Assembly (NCBI RefSeq): GCF_949628215.1
Contig: NC_134288.1
Coordinates: forward strand, 11,415,682-11,479,681
Source of the DNA: Phalacrocorax aristotelis
Lineage: Eukaryota > Chordata > Aves > Suliformes > Phalacrocoracidae
Length of the DNA stretch: 64,000 nt
Reading direction: 5' to 3'
Shown here: positions 48,458-61,227 of the stretch, one piece after another
How positions within the stretch are numbered: position 1 is the stretch's first letter
Layout of the letters: the number at the start of each line of letters is the position of its first letter
Translations under genes and position numbers: made by a program
The notes under the pieces: generated by a model
Told to the model about the DNA's origin: nothing
The model's database searches: none
Seen by the model: only the letters and a program-made list of their open reading frames with translations

Positions 48458-51043
48458 TTAGAACATGAAGTTTCAAGAGATACAAAAATAAAACCAAAAG
48501 AACAAGCAAATGGCTCATGCCAATCGTAGCTGCAAGTGATACATAAACAAACCAGTTTTCTCCTAGGCAAACCACACAGCTGAGGAGAACGTACACATAC
48601 ACATCACAATACCGTTGATTGAATGGACTGAAATAAAGCTTATCCTGCTACGAGCTATTTCAGGAGGTTTATGAAAGAGAAACTGTAATAAATTTGTACA
48701 CAGGAAGCTGAATCAGCTTCACATCACTCCAGACAGACACCAGCAGTCAGACAGTGCAACCCATCGGATGCGTTTTGCCATCACCGCTACTGCAACACTT
48801 GACAAAGACTAACCGTTAGTCGAGGACTGGGCAGCGCCACTGCACGTACATCACACAGCACCGCCTTCGGAGTACATGCATTACAGTTTCATACTGGGCA
48901 GCGGACAAGTGACAAGTAGGCAACAGAGGTGTACGCATAAAAATACAAAGTTATGTTTGACATGCAATTAAACTATGACAAGGGTTGTTTGGAACTGGCG
49001 AAAAAGCGGAACAAAATCCTTGCTTTACAGTTAGGCTGTAAACTTCTGCCAATGGTACCATAAGCGGCACTGTAAACCGAGATCTCTCATGCCCTCGGCA
49101 CTTCCAAAGGGTCAGTGTGTCAGCAAGAGCGCCTGGGGCGCCTTGCACGGCTCAGCCCAGAGCAGTGCTTGGGTCGTGAGCAGCACTGGGTCCTGCCGCA
49201 CGAGCTTCAGAAACCACGCTATCAGTAGAAGCAAGGGGATAAAAAAGAAATCGCAGCTCTTGCAGGACAGGGCTACTCGAGACTAGAAAAATATTTTGTT
49301 CACTATCTGAAAGATCCTACTAACAGAAATACAGAATCAGGCTATAAATAGAGCTACTTCTACTTAGACTTAAGCCTTTAAAATCTGCTACTTTTGAGGT
49401 GATGCGTGATTTTCTTTCCTTTTTAACCTCTTGATATTACTGTAAGATCAAAAACCTTAGTGAAGAGAAAAAGAAACAAAGCGTTATTTAAGGTAACTTT
49501 GACAACTTAGATCGGTTATTTGCTTGAACAAATTAACTTATTTTAAAAAGAAAAAGGCTTTGTAGGTACGCATTAAGATTACAGGATCCATGGTAAAGAA
49601 ATCCATGCTTGTAGTAAAGCAGGCTATGCAATGGCAACATGATTTGAAGTTTTCCAGTGAGCTGATTGTTTTCAGGCTGTACATTTACAGCCTACCCTCA
49701 AAAACAAAATGGGATACATAGGACACCTTTGTTGTTAAACTCACAATTCTTCCATAGGAGTTATGGTTTGTGTCATGCAAAGCAATTTGTTGGGTCAAAA
49801 CTGAGACATAATTGAATCTTCTATTCCATTCCTTAATGCTGACAAGGAGTTTCTAAAGTTTCTGAAATAGTGTTTCTTTAACAAGGTCCAGCAAGAAAAT
49901 GTAGAGAAATACATGATAGAAACAGAGATACTGTTTGACATATTAAAGATAAATTTGGAAAACATCTGCTTAATTTAAATGTTACTATTAAATCCAGACA
50001 TCTACTCATCTTGAAAGGGGCTTGCTGCCAGCCTTTCTCCTTAATGTTCTCATATTTTCCACCCATTTTTTCTTACTGGAATCTTTTTTATACATTTGTT
50101 TCACTGCCAAGTTGCCAAACAGATGTCCAAAAGACCATAAGCAGCAGAAAGATTTCATTTTTATCAGAATAGATAAAATAGATTGGTAGAACGAAGACAG
50201 AGAAAAAACAGACTATATAAAATACTCAAAACGGGGGAAGGGCATATGCCGGGAACAAGAACGTCACTGCTTTGCTTTTTATCTGTGTAGGAGAGCTGCA
50301 CTGCGCAAACTCTTAACCCACTGAGCAAGAAGGGCAAGTAGAGCCACTCTGGACATCCCTTGATAGCTTAGGTCAAAACTATGAGTTTACACAAATAATC
50401 ACCTAGCTCTAGATTCCTTATTAATTCTAAGGGAAGAAAATCAGATTTAAAAGACTTAAAAAAGAACCCCAAACAAAAAATCCCCAAACCCTCATGAAGT
50501 TTAAAAACAATGCTCCAATAAAAAGTATCTTAAAGACCATCTTGAATTGCCAGACTTAAAATGGCCAAAGCAATCCATAAGGCAGTCAACCGCAGTTTGC
50601 TTACTTAATGGCTATCTCTTCAAGACATACCCTGTTCTTTGTTTGCATTAAACGCCTCAGATCATCTCAAATTATGTGAGGACTGGATGAATACCTTTTG
50701 ACCTACACATGCAAGGTTGTGCCATGAAAGTGTGCTTGCACTGATTTTCTTCCTTTGAAAATTTGTGTTAAGAAAATCACTGTACCCTGCTTAAATAGTG
50801 CAAGGAGAATAAAGTTATCGCTATCCTTAAAAAAAGGGAGAGACACATTTATGTAATAAAAGACTCGGATGCTACTCTTTTTTTCCTAAACCAAGATAGA
50901 AGAAAGGAGAATGAATGGGAAGCACAAAAGTAACAGATCAGTAAGGTCAACCAAGATACTCCAGTTGTGTGTAAAACTTTCTCCCCTCAATCAGCCAGCA
51001 TAGCCTCCCTTTCCTAGCTGTGCAAAACCAGGTTAACAGAGTT
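48458..51043 (-). other. Presumed ARFGAP1 3' UTR
   Basis: AT-rich sequence downstream of the stop codon with no other coding signal. The true end is undetermined, since it depends on which of the hexamers at 48452 or 46876 is used. Confidence 0.35.
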
Positions 51044-51398
51044 CTACCAGTTCTGGTTATCCCACCCATCATCAGCTGAAGATGCCTTTTTTGTTGCCTT
51101 AGGAGGTTTTTTGGTCTTGCTCTCCCCTCCTGTGTTTTCCCAGTTGGTCTCCCAATTTTCCCAACTGTCGCTGTTACTGTTCTTGTTGTTGGAGGCTGTT
51201 CCTGAGCCCCACACGTCCCAGCTATCAGAGCTCTTCTTCTCTGTGGAATTGTCCACATAGGTCCAGCTCTCACTGCTTGGAGATTTATGAGCTTTTGGTG
51301 GATCTGAGTTGCCAAAGGTCTCCCAGAAGCTTTGATCTACAGCATTGTTCTGGTAGCCCTCTCCTCCACTGTTCTGGTAGCTGTCTCCCTCAGCTGGT
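51044..51398 (-). CDS. ARFGAP1: ARFGAP1 last coding exon, Trp-rich tail and stop
   Basis: The translation includes VDQSFWETFGNSDPPKAHK, then KKSSDSWDVWGSG and SDSWENWETNWENTGG, ending DDGWDNQNW and TAG (51046-51044). Closely spaced Trp residues in acidic surroundings, as here, are the COPI (delta-COP) and adaptor binding motifs reported for ArfGAP1. The acceptor is ATAAAAG|ACCAG. Length is 355 nt. Confidence 0.93.
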
Positions 51399-54300
51399 CT
51401 TTTATGGGGTGGGGTGGGGGTAGGGGAAGAAAAAAAAGAAGGTAGAAATTAATTAGTTATGACAAGCATAACAATAAAAATAAACGATCACAAAGAAAAC
51501 TATTACACTGCTGCCTTTTCCTTAAACAAAAACTGAGGATAAAGGCATAAGAACTGAATATATTGCTCTGAATGGCATAAGCTTATATTCTAATTCACAG
51601 ATTTTTGTTAACAGCCTTAGGTACTAATAGGCCCAGAGTGAGGGCATATGCATTTGGAATAACTTTAAAACCAAGGTGCCATGCACTATTTTGTTCTCAG
51701 TTTAACATTGTCATAAACAAATAATAGATTGTACTCCTCCCAAATTACATACAGGAGGACTGCTAGCAGAGTAATTTCTTCATATTTAAAAATTACCTGC
51801 TAGTACTATACTGCCGAGAACATATGGGAGATAAAATTATGTGTTTAAAGAGACACAGAAAATAATAACAAAAAATACCTTTCAGATTTGTCATCCGGTT
51901 TGCCAGAAAAAAAAGTGGTGACATCTCGCCATCCCTTACTTCCAACTCCCTGAACCTAGAGAAAAAAAGACACTCCATTCATTTCTACTGAACCAGCACC
52001 TCTTCCAATCCAACAGCAAAAGCTACAACACATTCCTCCACTTGGTCAGACAAGGAGAACATTTCATCAGAAAATGTCACTCACACCTTATTAGTATTTT
52101 TGACGGACAGTTACATGGTTGATGTAAAGAACATACATTTGGCAGCATCGTGCTGCGAGAAGATATGAAAAGTAGGTCAAGTTTAGCTTTTTCACCCATC
52201 ATTGTCCATGACAGCTTTCGAAGTCCCTCCTAGGCTTCCTTGACAAAAATGCTGGAATTACTCCTTACATAAAATTAATGACAGCACTGATGTTTTGATG
52301 TTACAATTCACGTAACTAATATTAAAGTTTTTTACTGTTCTACAAAACTACTTTCACCCCATTTCAGTAGTATTATTTCACTGCCAAAAAAAGCAGTCAG
52401 CAGTCGACTTCTGAGAATTAACACGACTGCTTAGGGGTTATTATAATGGACTGGCGTTGGATTAGAAACACAAATTCTGAAGTCACTATTCTAAGTCACA
52501 GACACAGAGGATGAATCCCAGAATTCAGACTTAAAGTTGCCAGGCTCTAAACAAAACAGGTAACATCACTTATGTTATTCAAATATTCCCAACATTTTAG
52601 GCACTAGACTGGTACATGACAGAGCTTCCTGTGCTGACTTCCACAGCGCTAGAGAGACCGACCCGCCTAGGTAACACTGTACAAGTTATCAAAATAGGTA
52701 TTAGATCGTGCAGAACTTCTGTACTTAGCAGTTGAGAGTGCACTTACCACATCACCAACCAATGATAGCAAAAGACAACAAAGAAAAAAGGTACAGAACA
52801 TTAGTCAGCTCAACTGTACAAATGTAACGCAAGCTGTCTCCATATTCTCTAGCAGGCATTTTCTTTTTGTGTTTGGGTCGCTGACTGTCGTATAATTCTA
52901 CATCATGCCCTCAGTGAAGGGTATTACAAGGACCCCATTATATCTGTATAGCTTTTTAACACCCCAACAGAAGTAGTGAATACTGAAAATTGCACTTTCA
53001 AAATTTGTGTATTCGACATAAGCAGAGACTGGAGCTGCATCGTGGTTTTGTTTCACTACAAACTTTTCATAAGAATATGGAGACTGGCTTACTGTTTGGC
53101 CTCCTTAAAGGCAGGTAGGCCACTTCATACCTTGCTGGCCAACTGTGATACCCCCACGGTGACTTCCTCAAATATTTTCCCCTCTTTCACCTACGTGAAT
53201 CAAAGTATTGGTAATTAGTCATAAGACAAAGTATTACTGAAATCTTAAGACACGGCTATTTGGGATTAACAGCTAAAACCAATAAGTGTTGAAAAAAAAA
53301 CCAACAAACTGAAAGTGAATCAAAATATACTTAAGTCAAAACTAACGAAGGTAGGAAAATGACATACAAAGTCCACTGATCTACAATGGAAAGAACTTCT
53401 GTCCTTTGAAGTTTGTGGGAATTTTCTACTGATATACACAGTTTGAGGAAGGTGTCATTGTACTAATGCTGAGCATTGAAACACCAGTACAAAAAAAATC
53501 TGCAAATGCAACAATTTAACTATATTTTACCATATAAAAAGATTTGATTTGGAAAGATAAAAAAGAACTATCAGATCCATTTTATTCTCTTTTATACATA
53601 CTTATTTAAATATTAAAAGAGCTCTGAACTTTGGTCAACCAGAATACAATTGGTGCCTTTCACCAGTTAATAAACGGCAGCTGTTCCAAAACAAGTGACT
53701 TTATATAACCATATATGTGCCGAGCAGTGATCACTAAATACTTACTTCAGAAAGTAATACTTAGTTAGAACTAACAGCACATCTTCCTAAGGGAAATAGA
53801 ACTTTTTTTTTTTAATTATATAATGCAACTTTCCTCATTAAATTGTCCTACAAAATAAAAATCATTTCAAGGAAATGCACCCTAAAAATAACCCTGAAAA
53901 TAATGCATCTAAGCATTCTGAAATAAGTTGTGGATAATTCTAGGGACTAGGAAACCAATTAGAGTCTTCTCCTGTGATTTGAAATACTATGTAAAGAGTG
54001 CCAAATTAATAAAGGTAATGCAAGAGAAATAATTTTGTAATGTGATTAAACCATTCTTTTAAACTTATAATTAATCCATATCCCAAAGTGGTGGCACTGC
54101 TTCTCTTACGAGAGCAAAATTAGCCTCCTTTATCAAAACCAGTACATTCTGGGAAAAGGTACATAGGTAAGTAGAGTACCACATTCTCAGAGAAGACGTC
54201 ATCTAAATTTTGGCACTGATCCAAAATTCTAGAAGCACAGAACGAATGCATGCCAAATGGGAAAGATGTAAAAGTACATTGTTTTAAACACATGAAACAG

Positions 54301-57300
54301 GAAGGCAACATTTCGCACCACAGAGAATCTTGACTAGAATCTGTAGCATTAGTGATCACTAGTCACTTACGAGGACTGCCTTGCTTTTTTTACATGCCCA
54401 TTAGTGACTATCTATTTACTCAGGTCAGCATGTGTGCTTTCTTCCACCTGCTGATGGAAGTGCCATTAGCCACATCTTTTTGGTCACTAAGGAGTAAAGC
54501 GAAGATAAAAATCTGCTTCAAACTAGTTTCCTAGAAACAACACAGTAACTAGAACTGCTAATCAGAATGTTACTTTAGACCACACTTTGCACGTGAATGC
54601 ATGCAAAACTTGGTTTTACCTGACTACCAGAATACTCTGAACAAATACCAAATAAAGGTTGCACGAACATGTTACTTCTTTTAATAAATTCTCCCCGTTC
54701 ATCTTAAACATATGTAAGTATCCATATATTATATATACATACATATGAACACACACATAACTTTGCCCCAAATTCTACTGCCCCTGAAGACGCAGCAGAT
54801 GAACTACAACAGCTCAAAGATGCTTAGCTGAATTAAAACAATGCTGGTAGGCAGATGTGTAAAACACGCTTAACACTCAAGATACTACTAATAGTTTGGG
54901 GTTTTGAACAACTGATTTTTATATCCATTTAGCGTGCATTTTCATCTTGTCCCATCTTCCATTACTGAAAGCATGAAATCCATAAAATAATATCTAATGG
55001 GGAAGAACGTAACAGACACTTGTGGACACGCAAAAGATTGGTGGAGGGATTTTACCCTCATTAACCTTTCTTTGCTAACATACTAGCTTTGAATTATTTG
55101 ATGTTTCCCCTTTGCTACTGTGCTATTATATGAAAAAACAGAACGACGCACTGACAAACTGGGCAGTTGTGGCAGGAGGAAACAATCACTCCCTAAGTTA
55201 GCATTACCATGTTCTGCAAGTAATTCACTAGTTCCAAAGTTACCTTTTCCTGTGCAGGTTTGAGAACATTTTCATTTAATGTCTGACCTAACTCTGATGC
55301 CTATTTAAAAGCAAAACAAAAACAAAGTCAGTTATATTTTCCTTTTAAACAAACAAACAAAAAAAACCCCACAGCCAACACCATCTGCAGGCTGATTTCT
55401 CAGCAGTATCTCCAAAAACATGTGAAGCCTTAAGCTTTGATTTGTACAAGCAGAATGAGCTGGAAAGCACACACAGTACAGTGCTGCGGAAAACATGGAA
55501 AGAAAATAAATTAAAACCAGAGGCACATGGCAATAGGTTGTTGGAGATGCCCAGAGCCCAAGCAAAGTCTGACCTTGCACTGGAAGCAGAAGCAATGGTT
55601 CAACTAGCAATAGCCTAGAAGATGGGTCCCTTGCTAATCCCTGCAGCTGAATATTTGGAAGAACCGACCTCATCCACTCTTATTTTTCCCTTATTAATGG
55701 GATTACTTGTAGAATTAGATCTTTTGGGCCAATTTTCACCAATTCTTCTGTCTTGTAGAGCTGTAATTGTCATCTACCAATAACAGCCCAATTGTTCAAG
55801 CAATACACAAGCTGTGACAGAAGACTTTTGTAATCTTTTTTACATATTCAGGTTTGCAAGGAAAGAAAACAATGAACTTCAGAAATCTACTGCAATCCAG
55901 AACAAGTACAATGACATCGTACTTCAGAGGCATTTTACAAAAATGTAAGCCCACAGCGTAAGTCACAAAATTATTTTCGTAAGACGATATTGACACAGAC
56001 AGCAGGGTTTGCACATGCTTCATTTGAAATCATTCCTTTCCCTGCTACCATAATAAGCCTTTGATTGATTTAAACTTTTCTTCAGAATTGCTGTATTATA
56101 CTGATTACCTTCTGAATTAGCCCAATTAATCCAAAAGAGCCAATTTGCTTGTGAGACAAACATTATTCCTAAACATTAGTAGAGTGTAATGAAGTTTCAT
56201 TTCCTAAGGGTTTGTATCTTACCGCTAACACTGGCTATGGGGTGAGCCTTCATCCATATTCTTCCTGGGGATAGAGCACCTTGCGCACCTTTCCTCCACA
56301 GATTCCCAGGTGCCTAAAAAGCCTTTCCCTTAACCACAGCACTTCTAGGATCACTCCTCTACCCAACCACCATTCTCTCCAATACTTCTACTCCTTACCA
56401 GTTCAAAAGTTATTCGAGAAGACACAGACAAAACGTACCCCCATTTCCACCCAGTAAGAAATGTGAATGCAAGTCACAAAAAGCTTGTTTCCATTGGAAG
56501 CGAGGCTAGAAGGTGCTTAAGGAAAACAAGAAAGGGAATTTTTCATCTTTGAAAAATCCTCCAGAGTCTATTAAAGCTGGCAAACTGTCTATGTTATGTA
56601 ATAAGTGTAATACACTAACAGTTTGGTATGTTACATTAAGTCATTGCTAGAATCAGGAAGGATTCTTATGTTATCCCATTTACTCAATCACACAATTCTG
56701 TAAATACAGAAAGGGAAGATTTGGGTACAATTGTGTTTCCATCTGAATCACTTCATCTTTACTAGTGTTGAATTTAGGATAGCATCCCAACCACCATTAC
56801 AAATGCTATATAATGGGCATTTATTAGAGATCCTGCCTCAAACAACACCCAGGGTAGTTCTTGGTATACTGCATTCCGGGATCAGACATGCAAATGGAAA
56901 TCCTGAAGTCATCTGTGTTTATGAAGAGCATGGACAAAAGTACAGCATGTTTTCTGAGAGTACAGAGCTTGGATAACTCTATCCAATTTAACCTATTTTA
57001 AATAGGTTTGAAGAAACATTACCATATGAAACACACAACATTATTCTAAACAGATTTGACTTAAGGCAAAAAAAGAAGACAGCTCAAGAGCAAATGCACA
57101 TATTCAGCACGAACAGCGACAGGGAGTCCATGCACAAGAATATATGTGAGGGTGTTACCGGCTCTGGCTGCTGCTTGTAGCCCCAAAACTTTACCCAGAC
57201 AGCAAAAGAGAGAGCAAGGAAGGTAGAAGCAGCTTTTAGCAAGAAATCGGCAGCATTTTTTCAGGCAAGTTAAGTAGCATGAACCTTTTCCAACTTCAAC

Positions 57301-60300
57301 ATCTACTGACGAGGCAAACAGTGATTATGTTTGGTCACTGGACACTAAACATATTTTTAAACATATTACGTAAAAAAGATGTTGAACAGGTCTACAGAGC
57401 AAAAGATCAGATGTTTCAGGAACAAAATTTAAGTTTCAGTAAGACAGCTTAGACTCTAGAGCATCCCATTGCTGTGGTCTGTGTCAGTAGATGTGATAAG
57501 CTTTCACACTTAATATTATATTTACATTTGCTGGTAAGACTGAAGGAAGAACAGTTTTCTAGTTTTCTAAAAGGGAAGCTGCTGGAAGGTGTGAAAGAAG
57601 AAGGCTTGTAAGAACATTTAGTATTTCTTACATAAGCCAAGCAGCAAATACTTTAAAGCTTCTAAGTATCAAGTTTGGGTGCTTTAACAAGACACTTTTG
57701 TTGCAAAACAAGCACAAGTTTGGCTTGCTATCTGCAATATTAATATCTTACTGCATACATCTGTTTGAACACGAACACTTGCAGTTTCACATTTGTTTTG
57801 AGCAACAGCATCCTATGCATATCAGAAAGCATGCCAGGCTAGTGCTATACATACCACAGGAGTTATAGTTCAAAGTAAAACTCCCTATATCATCCACCAA
57901 TATATGTACATTCTCTCACTCCAGACTTTGGCACATTAAGAATCTTATTCTTTTACACATTTTTACATTTGAATTTAAAACTTCCATGCAAACAGATCTT
58001 GCTTATGTCAGAGCTCTGTGTAATTCAGGTCTGACTGTCTGTTTTAACACTAGTTTGAAAGGAGAAATGCTTTTGTAATTGCTACTTTTTAAAATATATA
58101 CAAGCAAGTTAATCTAATAACAATATTAAGCAGTTTACATTTGTAATATCTTACTAGATTTTAGCAACAGAAAGATGGCTTGAATTATATCACCAAGAAA
58201 ACTACTTCAAGACATACCACATTTAAGGTTCATGAAAATAAAATAAGGCTATTTTAAGTCTGCAAGTATGAATTAAAGCATTTCATTCTACTGCCTCTCC
58301 AATATACCCGATAGTTATACACAGCAGAGTATCATTGTTTATTTCTTGCTTAATTTGATCACTGCAGTTGATTGCAATCCCCACAGAAATAAAAGCTAGA
58401 AACTAAAAATTACTGTGCACTATGAAGGATAAACACACTGCTCTGTTGATGATCCAGTCTAAACCAATTGTTGTACACAAATACATAACATTTAAAGCAA
58501 ATTACAGCCAATAAGACAGAACTAAATCTATAATCACCTTTTGACTTGCTTGAGATCCAAACCTGGTAGCCTGTGAAAAGAAGCAAATAAGCTCAAGTTT
58601 AAAAATTAAAGGCTTTATTCCTAGCAAACACACACATTTAGAAATCTTGCATGATCTAGTTGAAGATGTCCGTGCTCACTGCAGGGGGGTTGGACCAGAT
58701 GGCCTCTAAAGGTCCCTTCCAACCCGAACCATTCTATGATTCTATGATCCTCTCCAAGAGGAATGGACCTTTGCCAGAATTTCAGAGTGAATAGAGAATA
58801 TCCATATCACCACCTCTGGTATCCCAGATTGCTCTGGGAAAGCATCTGTCTTTCTCAGCTTACAACAGGGGGAAGAAAGGGTCTTCAATATAGGCTAGAC
58901 CTGAGTGGGCCAATGAGGATGAGTATCAGTATTTTTGCCTCTCAATAAAAATACTTTGAGTAACATTAAGAGAATTTATGTTCATAAAACTTTGGAAGAA
59001 TACTAAGCAAAAGTGAAAAAAGTTGTAATGGACTATCTTCACAAAAAAACCCCACATTTAATCTCTTTCCAACATAATTGTACTTAAAACGTAAATTTTT
59101 AATTCCTCTGGCTTCAGTCTACAATTAGTTGAGTGATTGTTACCTAAATGTGCAAATCTGCAGAACAGGCAGAGCATCCCTCTGGGCACAACCCTTGCCC
59201 AGCAAGCTTTCTATTTACACTGACAAAATGTTGTAGCTAGAGAGAAGCCAAAGGAAGGAAAAAAAACCAAACCACCCCTACCACCAGGAACTTGTAATGT
59301 GGCATTAAATTCCTGCTAAAAACCTGAATTTGGCCTTACTCAGCCTAGACTGAAATTTCTGCTTTATAAATTTATAAAAAATGTGTTTATCAAGGGAGTA
59401 GAAAAACAGCAGTTGAGTTCTTTCTTGATGCTTACACCCCATGGACAAATTTACAAAAACATCCATCCAGGAACGTGAGAAAGAGTTAAGACAGAGATCT
59501 GCATTCAATATGCATCAATTTTATATGCCTTCGGCAAAGATACACAAAAAGCAGAGTTTAGTTTGTCTCAGTAATGCTTTTAAAGATACACCCCTATTAG
59601 AACATGAACAGAATTTCTGAGTTTACAAGAATTACACTGAAATACGTTTTGTTTACTTACACCCTCTTTAGCAGCTGAGGCAATTTTGCTTGCTCCAGTC
59701 GTAAAACTGCTCCATCCCTTTAAAGAAAGTGAGAATATCATAAGCTAGGTGTGAATAATATTAGCAAATAACCAACTGTTCTCTATTACATGTTAAATTG
59801 AGTCTAAATGTTCTCCAGTACAGCTTGTCCTGTAGTCATAAGAATTACTTGCTAGTAAGAGCAAAAATTGTAGTCTCTCGCTTAACTGTAATATAGCAAT
59901 GAAATTCCATTATTTCTGTCAAAACAGCTGCAACTTCAATAAACCTGAGTGCTTCTGATGTTATTGTCTAAAAATGGCTACAGGAAGAAAAAAATTCTTC
60001 CCCCCAAGAAAAGTGAAAGAACCAAAAAAAGACATTAAAACCTTTGTAAACAGAGATTAGTTCTTCAACAAGCACTGGATGAAAATAAAAGTAAAAAAAA
60101 AAAGGAGCAGCTAAAATGTATGTCTAGCAAAAAGCTGAAGAGAAAACAAGAGTCAGTGCTCAAGAACACGAGGCAGCAATTCATAAAATGCCCACTCATA
60201 ATAAAGCTTCAAACTGCTCGTTTCCTGCAAATTTTATGCTTAAAAACAAAAGAAACAAAGCCTTATTTTGCCTCATTGATTCTTGGAAGATCTGAAAACC

Positions 60301-61182
60301 ATTTGCCATTTCTTAAGACGCTTTTCTGTAATGAATAGGAAAAGGTTTCTTCTAACTACTCTTATCAGATACTGATTAAGAAACCAACTAAAAGAAAGCT
60401 GAGGGGGAGAGCTTATCTTAAAAAAAAAAATTGTTAGAATATCATTACAAATTACTTCTCAACTGTTTAGATTTCAGTTCTATTTAGTTACTCATTCATC
60501 CAGAATCTACCCAGTAAAACAAGTGGAAAAATCCATTCATGCTTGAATGGATAAAACACAGAAACGAACTTTAACATGTCTGTGGTTCTCCTTGTACATA
60601 ATAAATGAATGAAGAAACAGATATAAGGGTTTTTTTTTCTTTGCTGATCATCACCTAATTTTAAGCCATGTTACAGAATCTTTTAAACATGGTGCTACAA
60701 ATGCATGGTTAATATCCATGTCTACCACTGCCTTCTATCAATTTGATTTCCATCAAAGTGCAGATGATTTGGTAACATACTACTGTTTGGGTTATTTCCA
60801 TATAAAGGGCCTAAATAGTAGAATCTTTTCCTCATTACCCCTTCTATTTAATTTGACTACACCACATATTTAGGTTGAGGGAATGACTTTTTAAAAAAAG
60901 CAGCAAAAATACGTTTGCCTATCCTTTTGAAGTCTCTTCATTAATTGTCCTTATTGTCCTATGCTGACACACTGAAAGATAATCACGTCACCAAATGCAC
61001 AAAACGCAAAGTGATGTGTCTCATAGTTTTTATGTTAAGCGGTGTCTCAAGGGACTCAAGACAAACCTAAACTGCAATTATCTCTGTTCTTTACAGAATG
61101 AGTCCAATAGCGTAGTCAGCGTGAATTCTACAGAAAATGCTCCTTCCAATACATAACAGCAGAAAATAACGTGTATACCTAA

Positions 61183-61227
<45 letters not shown>
